A stretch of 64,000 nt of DNA, taken from Bog-473 sp963843365. Lineage in GTDB: Bacteria; Actinomycetota; Acidimicrobiia; Acidimicrobiales; RAAP-2. Shown here piece after piece: positions 44,951 through 53,343 of this stretch. Every line of letters starts with the position of its first letter. The first letter of the stretch is position 1. The stretch is taken from positions 620,001-684,000 of the forward strand of contig CAWJKG010000003.1 in the NCBI GenBank assembly GCA_963843365.1. Direction: 5' to 3'. The notes beneath the pieces are model-generated. The model was given only the letters and a program-made list of their open reading frames with translations. It did no database searches and had not been told where the DNA came from. A program made the position numbers and the translations under genes.

Positions 44951-46213
44951 TGTGATGTCTCAGAGTTTCTGGGACGTCTGAACCCACAGACCGTAGCCCT
45001 CAGCGAATCGGCTGGTAGTCCTTCGAAGGGTCGAGCGTCAGGTGCCGGAGCACGCTGCCTTCGGCGTCGAGGATCCTGATGTCGAGGTCGGCCACCAACA
45101 TGAGCACCCGTTGGTGACAATGCGCCCGGCCGACGCCGATGTGGTGGAGCTTGGAGCGGTGACGAAGCGTCACGGTGCCGTTGGTGTCGACCCGGTCCCG
45201 TCGCACCTTGGTGACCGGTGAGAGCGCCTGGCCCTCGATGCTCGGTGTGGCCTTGTCCCGTTCCTTGTAGACGGCCATCGGTGGACGGCCATGCGCTTGG
45301 TGGGGGCGGATCTCGTTGTAGTAGTTGGCGAAGAACTCCACACCGTGCTCGAGCGCCTCGATGGAGCCGAACTCGTCATGGGCGCACAGCCATTTCTTGA
45401 GGGTCTGGTGGTAGCGCTCGATCTTGCCCTGGGTCTGGGGATGGTAGGGCTTGCCGTGCTTGAAGCTGATGCCCAGGGCGGCCAGGTCGATCTCGAGACC
45501 GGTGGCCGCACCCCTGTAGGCCGCGGTATAGATCGCGCCATTGTCGGTCAGCACCGATGCGGGCAAACCCCAGGTCGCAGCAGTGGCGTAGAAGAGCTCG
45601 ACGGTGTCCGAAGCGCTCGCGGTCGTCACCACCTTGGAGGAGAGGACCGCCCGCGAGCAGTCGTCGATGAAGTGGAGGATCTCGACCTTGTCCTCGCCGA
45701 CATGCCAATGGGTCATGTCGCTCTGCCAGCACTCGTTGGCCAGCGCGGCCTCGAAGCGGACCCAGCTCGAGCGGGGCCGCTTTTGGGGCTGGTCGAGGAC
45801 GAGGCCCCGTCGCCGCAGCACCCGGTGCACGGTCGAGAGCGAGGGCACGCTCTGGTGGGCCTGGCTCAGGTGGTAGCGGATGGTGCGTGCCCCGGCGTCG
45901 AAGCCGGCGTCGCCCAGGTGCTTGCGCCACCAGACGATCTCGTCTTCGACCTCAGGGGCCGTGAGGGCGGGGGCATGCTTGGGACCACGACGCCGCGGCT
46001 CGAGGGCCTCAGCGCCACCGGCGCGGAACAGCTGGACATGGCGCTGAACCCACGACTTCGAGGTCCCGGTGGCCCCGGCCACCGCCCGGACCGAACGACC
46101 CTCGACCAGCACGGCGTTCACGGCGTAATGGGCCAGATCCACGGCGGACACCCCTTGTCATCGGTGTCCCAGAATCTTGAAACATGCCGTCCCACAAACC
46201 CGGGAACGTGACA
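44951..46213. mobile_element. IS481-family insertion sequence
   Basis: The left end TGTGATGTCTCAGAGTTTCT continues to GGGACG. The right end, read on the other strand, is TGTCACGTTCCCGGGTTTGT continuing to GGGACG; 19 of the first 26 bases agree. The single transposase gene fills the element. The flanks are a 15-bp direct repeat of the tRNA-Val end, best read as a long target-site duplication, within the range known for this family. The tRNA stays intact because the duplicated end is its own 3' end. Confidence 0.75.
45000..46151 (-). CDS. IS481-family DDE transposase
   Basis: 383 residues from GTG. An N-terminal helix-turn-helix (VRAVAGATGTSKSWVQRHVQ) is followed by the integrase-like catalytic core with D145 (WQSDMTHWH), D203 (LTDNGAIYT) and E245 (GKIERYHQTLK). 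NYYNEIRPHQAHGRPP is the usual IS481/IS3-like end of the core. All catalytic residues are present and no frameshift is seen, so it may be active. Length is normal for the family. Confidence 0.93.
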   Translation of the reverse strand: MSAVDLAHYAVNAVLVEGRSVRAVAGATGTSKSWVQRHVQLFRAGGAEALEPRRRGPKHAPALTAPEVEDEIVWWRKHLGDAGFDAGARTIRYHLSQAHQSVPSLSTVHRVLRRRGLVLDQPQKRPRSSWVRFEAALANECWQSDMTHWHVGEDKVEILHFIDDCSRAVLSSKVVTTASASDTVELFYATAATWGLPASVLTDNGAIYTAAYRGAATGLEIDLAALGISFKHGKPYHPQTQGKIERYHQTLKKWLCAHDEFGSIEALEHGVEFFANYYNEIRPHQAHGRPPMAVYKERDKATPSIEGQALSPVTKVRRDRVDTNGTVTLRHRSKLHHIGVGRAHCHQRVLMLVADLDIRILDAEGSVLRHLTLDPSKDYQPIR

Positions 46214-46228
46214 CCGCAGCGCCCACCA
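46214..46228. repeat. 15-bp direct repeat, right copy
   Basis: CCGCAGCGCCCACCA, immediately after the right end of the insertion sequence. It is identical to the tRNA-Val 3' end at 44935-44949. Confidence 0.85.
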
Positions 46229-46631
46229 TGTGAGTCCTGCTCGCGGGCTTGCGAGTCGTCCAGCACTTCTGCGGTGTCGTCCGGCGTGCGCGCTACGTGC
46301 GCGAAGGAATCGGGTTTGTTCGCGCGCAATCGCGCGCGATCGTCCGATTCGCCCGCCGCGCGGCCTCGCTGTGCGAGGGCATCGAGCGAGTCGTTGAGCA
46401 CTTTTTCAGATCCGGGAAACAGGTGGGCCGCCCTTGACCGCCGCTTGTCGCCGGCTTACACGCCTGCCCCGTACGGGACAACTGGGATACCTGAGCCAGT
46501 CGGAAAACGGGTGCCATGATCTCTTGGTGGGCTCTCCTCAGACGGCGACGGAGTTGATCCGCCGATCAGCGGAAGCAGTCACTACCGGCGACGGCTGAGT
46601 CTCAGACCTCCGTTCAACATTGCTCTCCAAC
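46229..46631. other. Gene-free start of the island
   Basis: About 400 bp without a convincing gene. It contains a CG-rich palindromic stretch near 46319-46341 (TCGCGCG and CGCGCGA arms) and a first, degenerate copy of the hairpin motif (TGCCCCGTACGGGAC, 46465-46479). Confidence 0.5.
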
Positions 46632-46778
46632 ATGAACGACCTCTGTCGGAATCGACCTCTAGAAGGCGACCTCAGTCTGTTCCAGGCGATTGAAAGATGG
46701 GAGGCCTCGGTGGGCACTGACCACGACGCCGCCGAGAGCGAGATCAAGGCTGTGGCCGAACACCTAGCGGCGACATAG
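46632..46778 (+). CDS. Small ORF, 48 residues, unknown
   Basis: ATG to TAG, reading MNDLCRNRPLEGDLSLFQAI and ending AVAEHLAAT. It is acidic and probably helical. It stops exactly at a copy of the island hairpin motif (46778-46794), the position other island genes show. No ribosome-binding site is evident. It is below the length where coding can be trusted. Confidence 0.35.
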   Translation: MNDLCRNRPLEGDLSLFQAIERWEASVGTDHDAAESEIKAVAEHLAAT

Positions 46779-46801
46779 CCCTGTACGCCGGGAGAGCGGC
46801 G

Positions 46802-47419
46802 CTAGTCGGGCATGTCCTCGGAAGTCATCATTTGCCAATACTGCTCTGCTTTCTCCCTCCCTTTCGGGCTCCACCAGCCTCCGCTTTCCTTCGCTCCGTG
46901 AAAGAGGCAGACCAGTTGCTGGCGTGCTGCAACCTCATCCCCGAGGCAGATGAGCGTGTTGACCAACCACAGGCGGTTCAGTTGCGTTTCTGGGTCACTG
47001 TCGCCTTGCAGCCGGACGCAGTCGGCCACCAGTGGTTCAAGCACCTCACGTGACTCTTCGTAACGCCCCAGTTCTCGAAGGGTCGCGCCTACCGCACACC
47101 GAACTTCCCGTGTTCTTCGGTGCTCTAGACCATAACGTTTAGTCCGCTGGATCAGGACCTGTTGGAACAGGTCAAGAGCCTCGTTGTGACGGCCCTCAGC
47201 GTTGAGGTGACAGCCCAGGTTGTACTTCCCATTGACTACTGAAAATGCTCCCTCTCCGAACCATCGGCGATGCTTTGCGAGGACTTCTTCGTTCGTCTGT
47301 CGCATTGCCTCGACTCCACGATGGCGTACCAGCCACGCGTCCATCCGGCTGTTCCAGCCCCGAAATCGACCCGCCACCCTGACAAGTCTTCCACCCGGGC
47401 ACGGACGACCTCGACGCAC
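46802..47419 (-). CDS. Tetratricopeptide repeat protein
   Basis: 205 residues from GTG, or about 180 from the ATG near 47344 (MDAWLVRHRG). TPR-like units are visible: YNLGCHLNAEGRHNEALDLF, VGATLRELGRYEESREVLEP, and LVNTLICLGDEVAARQQLV. It resembles the TPR_10/12 repeats used in signalling proteins, but no effector domain is attached, so it may be a fragment of a larger TPR protein. It reads opposite to its neighbours, with hairpin motifs on both sides. Confidence 0.7.
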   Translation of the reverse strand: MRRGRPCPGGRLVRVAGRFRGWNSRMDAWLVRHRGVEAMRQTNEEVLAKHRRWFGEGAFSVVNGKYNLGCHLNAEGRHNEALDLFQQVLIQRTKRYGLEHRRTREVRCAVGATLRELGRYEESREVLEPLVADCVRLQGDSDPETQLNRLWLVNTLICLGDEVAARQQLVCLFHGAKESGGWWSPKGREKAEQYWQMMTSEDMPD

Positions 47420-47436
47420 TGGAGCCGAAGCTCAGG

Positions 47437-47457
47437 GTGCCCCAGTTCGCCGGGACG
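47437..47457 (+). repeat. Island hairpin motif, copy at 47.4 kb
   Basis: Core CCCCAGTTCGCCGGGAC, upstream of the membrane protein gene at 47525. See the finding on the recurrent motif. Confidence 0.7.
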
Positions 47458-47524
47458 TTGGCGACGGATGAGCAGGTCCTGCGACGAATCTGCGCCGCTC
47501 GGCTTGACACCCTAAATTGAAACC

Positions 47525-47998
47525 ATGCCCAGAAGGGCGGCGTCACTCAAACGGCGAGTCAGTATCGGACCAGCGTTCACGCTGGAGGCCGTCTACGTAG
47601 CTTTCATCACGACGCTGGCTGTCCTCGGAATGACATCCCAGTCTCACCGACCCATCTTGCTCGTAGCCACCCTGCTGGCGCTGCCTTGTGGATTGGCAGC
47701 GATTGTGGGCCTCTACGTCCTGACCGGGCTGTTCAACTGGATCGCAGCTGGATTCACAACCACCTTCGTGACTGACTCGGTCGGGGGTTGCACAGCGTCT
47801 GGGCATTGCTGGTCGCGAACCTCGGGTACGCCGGTGGGTGCACGCGGATTTCTATTCTCTGCCTGCGTCGTGGTCCTCTTCGCTTGTGCAGCGATGGGCA
47901 ACGTGCTGATACTGCGGTCAGCAGTTCGTAGCCGCTCCATCGGTGTCCAAGAACCCCCGAGTATCGGAGGTCATGGCTCTGGTCAGGCAGTCTCCTAA
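47525..47998 (+). CDS. Membrane protein of unknown function
   Basis: 157 residues. Three hydrophobic segments (YVAFITTLAVLGM, LLVATLLALPCGLAAIVGLY, FLFSACVVVLFACAAMGNVL) surround an extracytoplasmic loop with two cysteines (GGCTASGHCWSRTSG). I do not recognise a family. Start ATG follows a hairpin motif by about 70 bp. The Nudix gene follows 48 bp downstream. Confidence 0.65.
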   Translation: MPRRAASLKRRVSIGPAFTLEAVYVAFITTLAVLGMTSQSHRPILLVATLLALPCGLAAIVGLYVLTGLFNWIAAGFTTTFVTDSVGGCTASGHCWSRTSGTPVGARGFLFSACVVVLFACAAMGNVLILRSAVRSRSIGVQEPPSIGGHGSGQAVS

Positions 47999-48046
47999 AG
48001 CGTCAGGTTCGGGCGCGAGGCTGGGCCAATAGGAGACGGGCCGGAC

Positions 48047-48442
48047 ATGGATGTCCATCACGTCGTGGCCGGTCTCCTCGTCGATGCGGACCGGGTGCTC
48101 CTTTGCCATCGGTCTGCGCATCGACGGTGGTATCCCAACGCCTGGGACCTTCCGGGTGGCCACACAGGACCGAATGAGCGTCCGGAGGAAGCTCTCGTCA
48201 GGGAGCTACACGAGGAGCTTGGGATACTGGTTCCTGAACCCGCCGACTCTGCGTTCGCTCGCTTGCGGCAGCCGGACTTCGACTGCCACATTTGGATCGT
48301 CAGAGAATGGCGTGGAACTCCTCACCTTGCCTCCGAGGAACACGATGAGCTGGGTTGGTGGCCCCCGAAAGAAACGGACCATCTGCCTCTGGCTGTCGAG
48401 GCCTATCGACCGCTCCTTGAACGATCGGTGCCGAAGCTCTGA
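48047..48442 (+). CDS. Nudix hydrolase
   Basis: 131 residues. The Nudix box is complete: G38, then E44, R52-E53-L54, E56-E57 and G59 in the G-x5-E-x7-REL-x-EE-x-G spacing. It begins HHVVAGLLVDADRVLLCHRS, as in MutT-like and ADP-ribose-type members. It hydrolyses a nucleoside diphosphate linked to another group; the exact substrate is unknown. AGGAGAC about 10 bases before the ATG supports this start. Confidence 0.93.
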   Translation: MDVHHVVAGLLVDADRVLLCHRSAHRRWYPNAWDLPGGHTGPNERPEEALVRELHEELGILVPEPADSAFARLRQPDFDCHIWIVREWRGTPHLASEEHDELGWWPPKETDHLPLAVEAYRPLLERSVPKL

Positions 48443-48585
48443 AAACGAGACTGACCGCTAACGCCGAATAGATCGGCCAGTTTGGCACGAGGGGACACGT
48501 TTTGGCCGGGAGTGAGTACCGCGCACGAAGTACAATTGGGTAATTGAATCGATCCTCTGCTTCGGAAGAAGGTGGTTGCGAAGTC

Positions 48586-48825
48586 GTGGGACCGGACCTG
48601 CTGATCGCATTGCTTGTTCTCTTCCTCGGCGTGCCCCTCTGGGCCGTGATTGATGCAGCCAATCGACCCGCTGTTGCCTTCTACAGCGCAGGTTCCAACA
48701 AAGTGCTTGGATCGCGGTGATTGTGGTCGCCTTTTTTGCTGGGTGTCGGTCTCCTGCTCGGCGGAATTTATCTGCTCCTCACGCGGCCAAAGGTTCGCCG
48801 CCAGATGGTTTCGCTCAGCTACTGA
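48586..48825 (+). CDS. Small two-helix membrane protein, two compensating indels
   Basis: GTG at 48586 opens VGPDLLIALLVLFLGVPLWA, then DAANRPAVAFYSAGSNKVL. The expected continuation WIAVIVVAFLLGVGLLLGG, then IYLLLTRPKVRRQ and VSLSY with TGA at 48825, needs a missing base near 48706 and one surplus T in the T6 run at 48732-48737. Start and end stay in the same frame. The pattern (two helices with an Asn-Arg-Pro segment between) is a common actinobacterial small membrane protein, related in layout to PLDc_N-type proteins. As sequenced, it stops early. Confidence 0.6.
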
Positions 48826-48841
48826 GCCTAGGTCCGCTACC

Positions 48842-48856
48842 GGCCCCGAACGCCGG
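48842..48856 (+). repeat. Island hairpin motif, copy at 48.8 kb
   Basis: GGCCCCGAACGCCGG, followed by TTCGG so that CCGAA/TTCGG can pair. It lies between the small membrane protein and the gene at 48895. Confidence 0.6.
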
Positions 48857-48894
48857 TTCGGCGACATGAGAAGCCCTCGGCGTATCCTCGTTCG

Positions 48895-49164
48895 GTGACT
48901 TGGCGGGAATGGAAGGAGCAGGCGAAGTCTGATCCGCGAACGTCATTGGAAGCAGACCTTGCGATTGGTACCGCCGGAATTGTGATTGCCTTCATCGGTG
49001 GGTCCGCCACCTTCGCTGGGTTTTGTAACTCGGGAGGCTGTACAGCCACGGAGCCACTGTGGGGCACGGTCCTTTTCGTTGTCGGGATACTTGCCGTGTT
49101 GTTGGGGATCGTGTTGGCCGTGCTGAACGTTGGATTCTTCCTCGCGGGCCGAAGGCGCCGATAG
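48895..49164 (+). CDS. Small two-helix membrane protein
   Basis: 89 residues from GTG. Two hydrophobic helices (LAIGTAGIVIAFIGGSATF and GTVLFVVGILAVLLGIVLAV) are separated by a Cys-containing loop (CNSGGCTATEP), with a basic end (RRRR). No family recognised. It starts about 40 bp after a hairpin motif. Confidence 0.6.
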   Translation: MTWREWKEQAKSDPRTSLEADLAIGTAGIVIAFIGGSATFAGFCNSGGCTATEPLWGTVLFVVGILAVLLGIVLAVLNVGFFLAGRRRR

Positions 49165-49322
49165 TCCAATCCCGGTCCGTGACTATCTGTCCCGTGCACC
49201 GGTTACACGATTCGCAGGGACTGCTGCTGAGCCGACAGAAGCAACGTTCGATCCAATCGCTTCAAGCTCAGGCATATGCGAGCCGACACGCTGTCGGGGG
49301 CATTCGATGGGGAGGAGTCCCG

Positions 49323-50030
49323 ATGAACATTCTGCGGCCTCGAGAGGTCAAAGCGTCTCGACGCTCCATCCTCGGTGCTGGCTTGGCACTGGCGATATTG
49401 GTGGCAACACCGGCGGTTGCCAGTGCCCGTGCTTCGTCGCCACTCGATCAAGCGAGACAGGAACTTCTGGTCGCCTCGGACCTTCCCACTGGTTGGACGT
49501 CGACGCCATCGTCCAACAACAACTCATCCTTCCCGGGTGCAGCTCAGCTTGCGAAATGCCTCGGCATCTCGTCGAGCATCATCACACACAACCCTCCCAC
49601 GGCAAACAGCCCAGAGTTCGACAGCCAGGACCAACTTGAGAGCGTCAGTGACAGTGTTTCGGTCTACCCCTCGGCGAAGGCTGCTCGAGCTGATCATGCC
49701 GCTCTTGCAAACGCCAAGACACCGGCGTGTCTGACGCAGGCACTCAACGGCCCTGCCCACAGTTCTCTTGCTTCTGAAGCTGGTCCAGGGGCCACCGTCG
49801 GGACCATTTTGGTGTCTCGGTCTCCCGCTTCAGAATTTGCGCCCGGGAGCGCCAATTTCACGGCGTTCATCCCCGTTACTGCCCATGGAGTAAGCCTCAA
49901 CCTGGAACTCATCGTGGTCGACTACGTAAAGGGTCGAGCCGAACAGACGGTGGACTTCACGTCTGTGCAGAATCCGTTCCCGGCCTCTCTGGCACAGCAC
50001 CTGACGACCGTCGCGCTACAGAAACTCTAG
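49323..50030 (+). CDS. Secreted protein of unknown function
   Basis: 235 residues. A strong GGGGAGGAG site precedes the ATG. The N-terminus has paired arginines and a hydrophobic core ending in Ala (SRRSILGAGLALAILVATPA), compatible with a Tat or Sec signal peptide and cleavage after ASA. The mature part has two cysteines (KCLG, TPACLTQ) and beta-rich segments (VGTILVSRSPASEFAPGS, LNLELIVVDYVKGRAEQ). It resembles unnamed actinobacterial exported proteins. Function unknown. Confidence 0.75.
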   Translation: MNILRPREVKASRRSILGAGLALAILVATPAVASARASSPLDQARQELLVASDLPTGWTSTPSSNNNSSFPGAAQLAKCLGISSSIITHNPPTANSPEFDSQDQLESVSDSVSVYPSAKAARADHAALANAKTPACLTQALNGPAHSSLASEAGPGATVGTILVSRSPASEFAPGSANFTAFIPVTAHGVSLNLELIVVDYVKGRAEQTVDFTSVQNPFPASLAQHLTTVALQKL

Positions 50031-50092
50031 GGTTCATCTCTACCGCGCCTCGAGGCTGACGGCCTCGATTGTCGCCGGGGGGCCTGTCCTGG

Positions 50093-50111
50093 GTGCCCCG
50101 TTCGCCGGGAC
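50093..50111 (+). repeat. Island hairpin motif, copy at 50.1 kb
   Basis: GTGCCCCGTTCGCCGGGAC, 18 bp before the gene at 50129. A second hairpin (CGAGGC-TGACG-GCCTCG) stands about 30 bp upstream. Confidence 0.75.
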
Positions 50112-50128
50112 TGCAACACTCGATTTCG

Positions 50129-50710
50129 ATGGTGAAATATGCTGCCTCGGTCGCCCTGTCGGAGGAGAAGAGGTTGCAGATCTCAACCGAAAAGTCGAGA
50201 GCGCAGAAGAAGTTGGGCCTTCTTGCCCTCGGTTCAGTCGGCATCTGTATTTGCATCGCCGTTCTGGCGGCTTCCCTGGCTCCGAGCCCGGGACAGCCCT
50301 ACAGACCGATAGGCGGAGTCCTCGGCTCCCTCGGCCTCGTGGCGTCCATCTGGTTCATTTGGCTGGCGTTTCAGACATCGATTAGTGAATCCAAGAGTCG
50401 AATCCGGGTGCGACAGAAGGCACGTCGGATCGTGAACAAGAAGCCCCAACTTGCCGACGAACTGGGGATCGGACGACCTGACCTCCACAGGGAATACGAC
50501 GATGGAGGGCTTATCGATGTGAACCATGTTCCAGGTGGGTATCTGCTTCATCTGCCAGGTGTGGACAAGGAAATGGCTGGGAGGATCGTCGAGCTCAGGA
50601 AGGAGGTTGGAGGCTTTACTTCCGTCGGAGATATGGAGTTGACGTTGGACCTTGGACCGGGAGCTCTGGACCGGGCCAAGGATCTCATTCTCTTTCGCAA
50701 GCTCTGGTAG
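50129..50710 (+). CDS. Membrane protein with C-terminal ComEA-like helix-hairpin-helix
   Basis: 193 residues. Two hydrophobic helices (LGLLALGSVGICICIAVLAA and VLGSLGLVASIWFIWLAF) lie near the N-terminus. A basic linker leads to an HhH-type region (LIDVNHVPGGYLLHLPGVD and AGRIVELRKEVGGFTSVGDM), which in ComEA-like proteins binds DNA or mediates assembly. There is no competence gene nearby. The longer frame from 50069 runs through the hairpin motif and is not used. Confidence 0.72.
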   Translation: MVKYAASVALSEEKRLQISTEKSRAQKKLGLLALGSVGICICIAVLAASLAPSPGQPYRPIGGVLGSLGLVASIWFIWLAFQTSISESKSRIRVRQKARRIVNKKPQLADELGIGRPDLHREYDDGGLIDVNHVPGGYLLHLPGVDKEMAGRIVELRKEVGGFTSVGDMELTLDLGPGALDRAKDLILFRKLW

Positions 50711-50721
50711 CTGCTTCTCGA

Positions 50722-50740
50722 GTGTCCCATTCGCCGGGTC
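50722..50740 (+). repeat. Island hairpin motif, copy at 50.7 kb
   Basis: GTGTCCCATTCGCCGGGTC, between the HhH gene (stop at 50710) and the gene starting at 50800. Confidence 0.7.
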
Positions 50741-50799
50741 GGAGCGCACCCCTTCGGCACATTCGGGCTTGGGGCGTCTCCCTGCGACATGATCGGTGG

Positions 50800-51276
50800 G
50801 TGGACCTGAGCGCAACTAAGCGACTTCTCGAACGTCTAACACCGCTTGCCGAGGCCGGTGACGGTTTCATCGTTCTCGAACGGGTCGCCCGTGGTGCCGG
50901 AGCCACCCGATGGTACTTCTGCCAAGCGATCACGGAGCTGGCGGCGATCCTGCCTGACCTGCGTCCGGGTAGTCGGGTCAGGTTCTTCTTTGACGACAGA
51001 ATCCGTCGGTCACCGTTCTCCGACCAGGTGGAGGCCGAGATCTTTGACATTGCGGCGACCACGGGCGAGGTCCTACTGGGGAGAGAGCGGGCCGACGGAC
51101 CAGAGCTTCGAATGGATTTCTTGGCGCCATCGGAGATCTCCGAAGCGCTGGTTGGCGTGCGCTCTGGTGAGACGGTGTACTACGGCGTCTTTCCCCTCAT
51201 CCAAGACGATGGCGTGACGTGTATCGGCTTCGTGCCCCCCGATGAAGACGGCATGGTCAACCCGCAGCCCGTCTAG
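50800..51276 (+). CDS. Hypothetical protein
   Basis: 158 residues from GTG (VDLSATKRLLERL). It looks soluble and mixed alpha/beta, with segments such as GFIVLERVARGAGATRWYFC, RVRFFFDDRIRRSPFSDQ and YYGVFPLIQDDGVTCIGFV. No signal peptide or known motif is seen. The open frame extends upstream to 50722 across the hairpin motif; I prefer the GTG just after it. Confidence 0.6.
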   Translation: MDLSATKRLLERLTPLAEAGDGFIVLERVARGAGATRWYFCQAITELAAILPDLRPGSRVRFFFDDRIRRSPFSDQVEAEIFDIAATTGEVLLGRERADGPELRMDFLAPSEISEALVGVRSGETVYYGVFPLIQDDGVTCIGFVPPDEDGMVNPQPV

Positions 51277-51290
51277 AGCTTGCGTTCGGG

Positions 51291-51310
51291 GTAGCCCCGT
51301 TCGCCGGGAC
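51291..51310 (+). repeat. Island hairpin motif, copy at 51.3 kb
   Basis: GTAGCCCCGTTCGCCGGGAC, followed by GGTGGGGC so that CCCC and GGGG can pair. It is the last copy in this orientation. The next 230 bp up to 51546 hold no gene I can support. Confidence 0.75.
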
Positions 51311-51546
51311 GGTGGGGCAGTCAGGCACCATGGGGACAGCTCTCCGCGCACAATGGCACGCGCTATAAGGGTCACTGATCCAAGCGCAGATCGCGAGCAT
51401 GTGCGAGCGCCGAACTTGGGACATCGGACACAAGCCCACGCAGATGTCCCTGTTCAGGCGGAGTGCTGGCGCGCCGTGACGTCGAGCACTCCGGCGCCGG
51501 CAATGCGGTGCTTCGAGGACCCTCGTCACCGCTACTGAGCGCGCCG

Positions 51547-53277
51547 TCATCCGCCATGGCTCATGCCGGCGACGACCACGTTGCCGGAGCTCACGTGGTG
51601 GATCCGTACCACGAACCCTCCGCCAGCTAGCGACTCGAGCGTGAAGCCGGCTCCGTCCAGCGATGCCTCACCGTGTAGCGCCATGCCGCCAGCCGTGATC
51701 GAGTCGGGGCGGAAGGCCAGCCGCAGGACCTCGGTGGCATCAGCGTCGAATGTGCGGTACGTGATGCGATTGTGGCTGTAGCCGACACGCTGGACGACGG
51801 AGGTCGAACCCAGCAAATGGCTCTGGCCCACGGGAGCGAGAGAAGGAATGGCGGCCATGGTCCAGTTGAAGCTGCGGAGATAGTCGGAGTACCCGTCGCT
51901 GAACCAGTACTGGAAAGTACCCAGACTCTGTCCGCAGCATGAAACCTCACCGTTGGAAGCCTCGAAGTACGTGGCGTAGTTGAGCGATCGGAGGCCATCT
52001 TCCTTCGCTTGGAGACTTCCGGTCCTCTCGTAGTAGAGGGCGTTTACTGCGGCCCATCTGGAGGTGTCGCTACCGAGCCCCGCCGTCGAACAGCACAGAT
52101 AGTGCCCAACAGCCGGACCCTGTTCGTTGATCCCCCATGCTCCGTCGAAGGGGCCGATCCCGAAGTGCTGCTTCACCCACGCGATCAAATGGCTCACTTG
52201 GGCCCGCCATTGAGGGTCGACGGCACCGGGATTCGGCAGGTTCAAGAGGTACAGCGCTGTGTACGTCGGTGCAGCCTGGTTGAGATCGGTCTGGTCCTTG
52301 GGAACGTCTTCGAAGTAGCCCGTCCACAGGTCGTACGTGGGGCTGCGCGGATTGAGCTGGTGTGAGTCCAACCACCCCCAGGCCATTCGGCGTGCCCGCA
52401 CGTACGCATTCACATTGCCCTGGTGAATCCGGATCAGCTCATCGAAGAGTCGTAGGGGGGACACCACGATCCCGCCGAATGTCTCGCCGTCAAGGGTGGC
52501 TCCCGTCCGCCCGTCGACGCGGAAGGGCCACGGCGTGTGGGCGTTGTCACCCGGCGCCACATGTGCAGCCAACGCGTTGGCGCAGCGGATCGCCTCCCTG
52601 AGATACGCGCGATCTCCGGTCTCCTCGTACATGAGGCCATAGCCGATCCCGACCTCACCGACCTTGTCCGGCTCAATCCCGCCGTAGTAGCTCTTAGGCA
52701 TGTCGGATAGGCATCGCCCATAGTCGGGTTGGCTTGCGCACCCGGTGGGGAAGGGTACGCCGGACCAGTTCCAGCTCGTCGGAGTCAGGCCCTTGGCAAG
52801 CAGGTAGTCGAGCATGCCCCTGACCGTGCTGATGGCGGTGTCGTCGCCCGAATACGGGTACCAGGCCAGGGCAGAGTCGACGAACGAGCCAAATACCATG
52901 GAGGGATTGCTCTGCCAATAGGCTCCCTGTCCCGTGGTCCCGTTGAACACGGAGTTGACCAAGTAGGTCTTGAGATGGGTGCCAGCTTCGTCGGGGATCC
53001 CGTGCTCTAGGAAGTGCCAGCCGAGCCGGAGCACCTGGTCGTAGCCGAGTCCTTGTTGAGGCTTGTACCACGCCAGGAGGCCACCGCTTGTATCGGTGAC
53101 CGCCGGATGCCATGGCAGCTCCGAGTTCACCGGTGCTGCGGGGGCGGCAGCCGCAGAGGCAAGGGCAGGAGCGGAGGAGACCGCTGCGGCAACGATTGCT
53201 GCAGCCGCAGTGAGTAATCGCACCAATCGCCAGTGCCCTCTGCCGAGGACTCCGGCGCGCTCCTCGGTTTCCATCAT
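51547..53277 (-). CDS. Secreted glycoside-hydrolase-like protein, unknown
   Basis: About 576 residues from ATG 53277. A signal peptide is clear (LVRLLTAAAAIVAAAVSSAP, then ALASA). The mature protein has repeated Trp/Tyr-rich helical segments typical of an alpha/alpha-toroid (YDQVLRLGWHFLEHGIPDEA, YLREAIRCANALAAHVAPGD, WAAVNALYYERTGSLQAKED), as in glucuronyl or mannan hydrolases, plus a C-terminal beta part. I cannot place it in a named family. The frame extends to 53343, which would add 22 residues before the signal peptide. Confidence 0.72.
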   Translation of the reverse strand: MMETEERAGVLGRGHWRLVRLLTAAAAIVAAAVSSAPALASAAAAPAAPVNSELPWHPAVTDTSGGLLAWYKPQQGLGYDQVLRLGWHFLEHGIPDEAGTHLKTYLVNSVFNGTTGQGAYWQSNPSMVFGSFVDSALAWYPYSGDDTAISTVRGMLDYLLAKGLTPTSWNWSGVPFPTGCASQPDYGRCLSDMPKSYYGGIEPDKVGEVGIGYGLMYEETGDRAYLREAIRCANALAAHVAPGDNAHTPWPFRVDGRTGATLDGETFGGIVVSPLRLFDELIRIHQGNVNAYVRARRMAWGWLDSHQLNPRSPTYDLWTGYFEDVPKDQTDLNQAAPTYTALYLLNLPNPGAVDPQWRAQVSHLIAWVKQHFGIGPFDGAWGINEQGPAVGHYLCCSTAGLGSDTSRWAAVNALYYERTGSLQAKEDGLRSLNYATYFEASNGEVSCCGQSLGTFQYWFSDGYSDYLRSFNWTMAAIPSLAPVGQSHLLGSTSVVQRVGYSHNRITYRTFDADATEVLRLAFRPDSITAGGMALHGEASLDGAGFTLESLAGGGFVVRIHHVSSGNVVVAGMSHGG

Positions 53278-53343
53278 CAGAGTGTTGCCCCGACGCTTGA
53301 CGTGCGATGAGGTGGATGACGTTACCAGCAGGGTAGGTGGCAA

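Noticed and set aside
44884..45120. Minus-strand ORF ending WALRDSNPRPQPCEGCALTS
   Set aside because: This is the antisense of the tRNA-Val gene, a well-known false protein pattern.
46009..46401. Minus-strand ORF across the island start
   Set aside because: Overlaps the transposase end and the insertion sequence terminus; no domain and no ribosome-binding site.
51242..51538. 98-residue plus-strand ORF after the gene at 50800
   Set aside because: It starts inside the previous gene and crosses the hairpin motif; no recognisable features.
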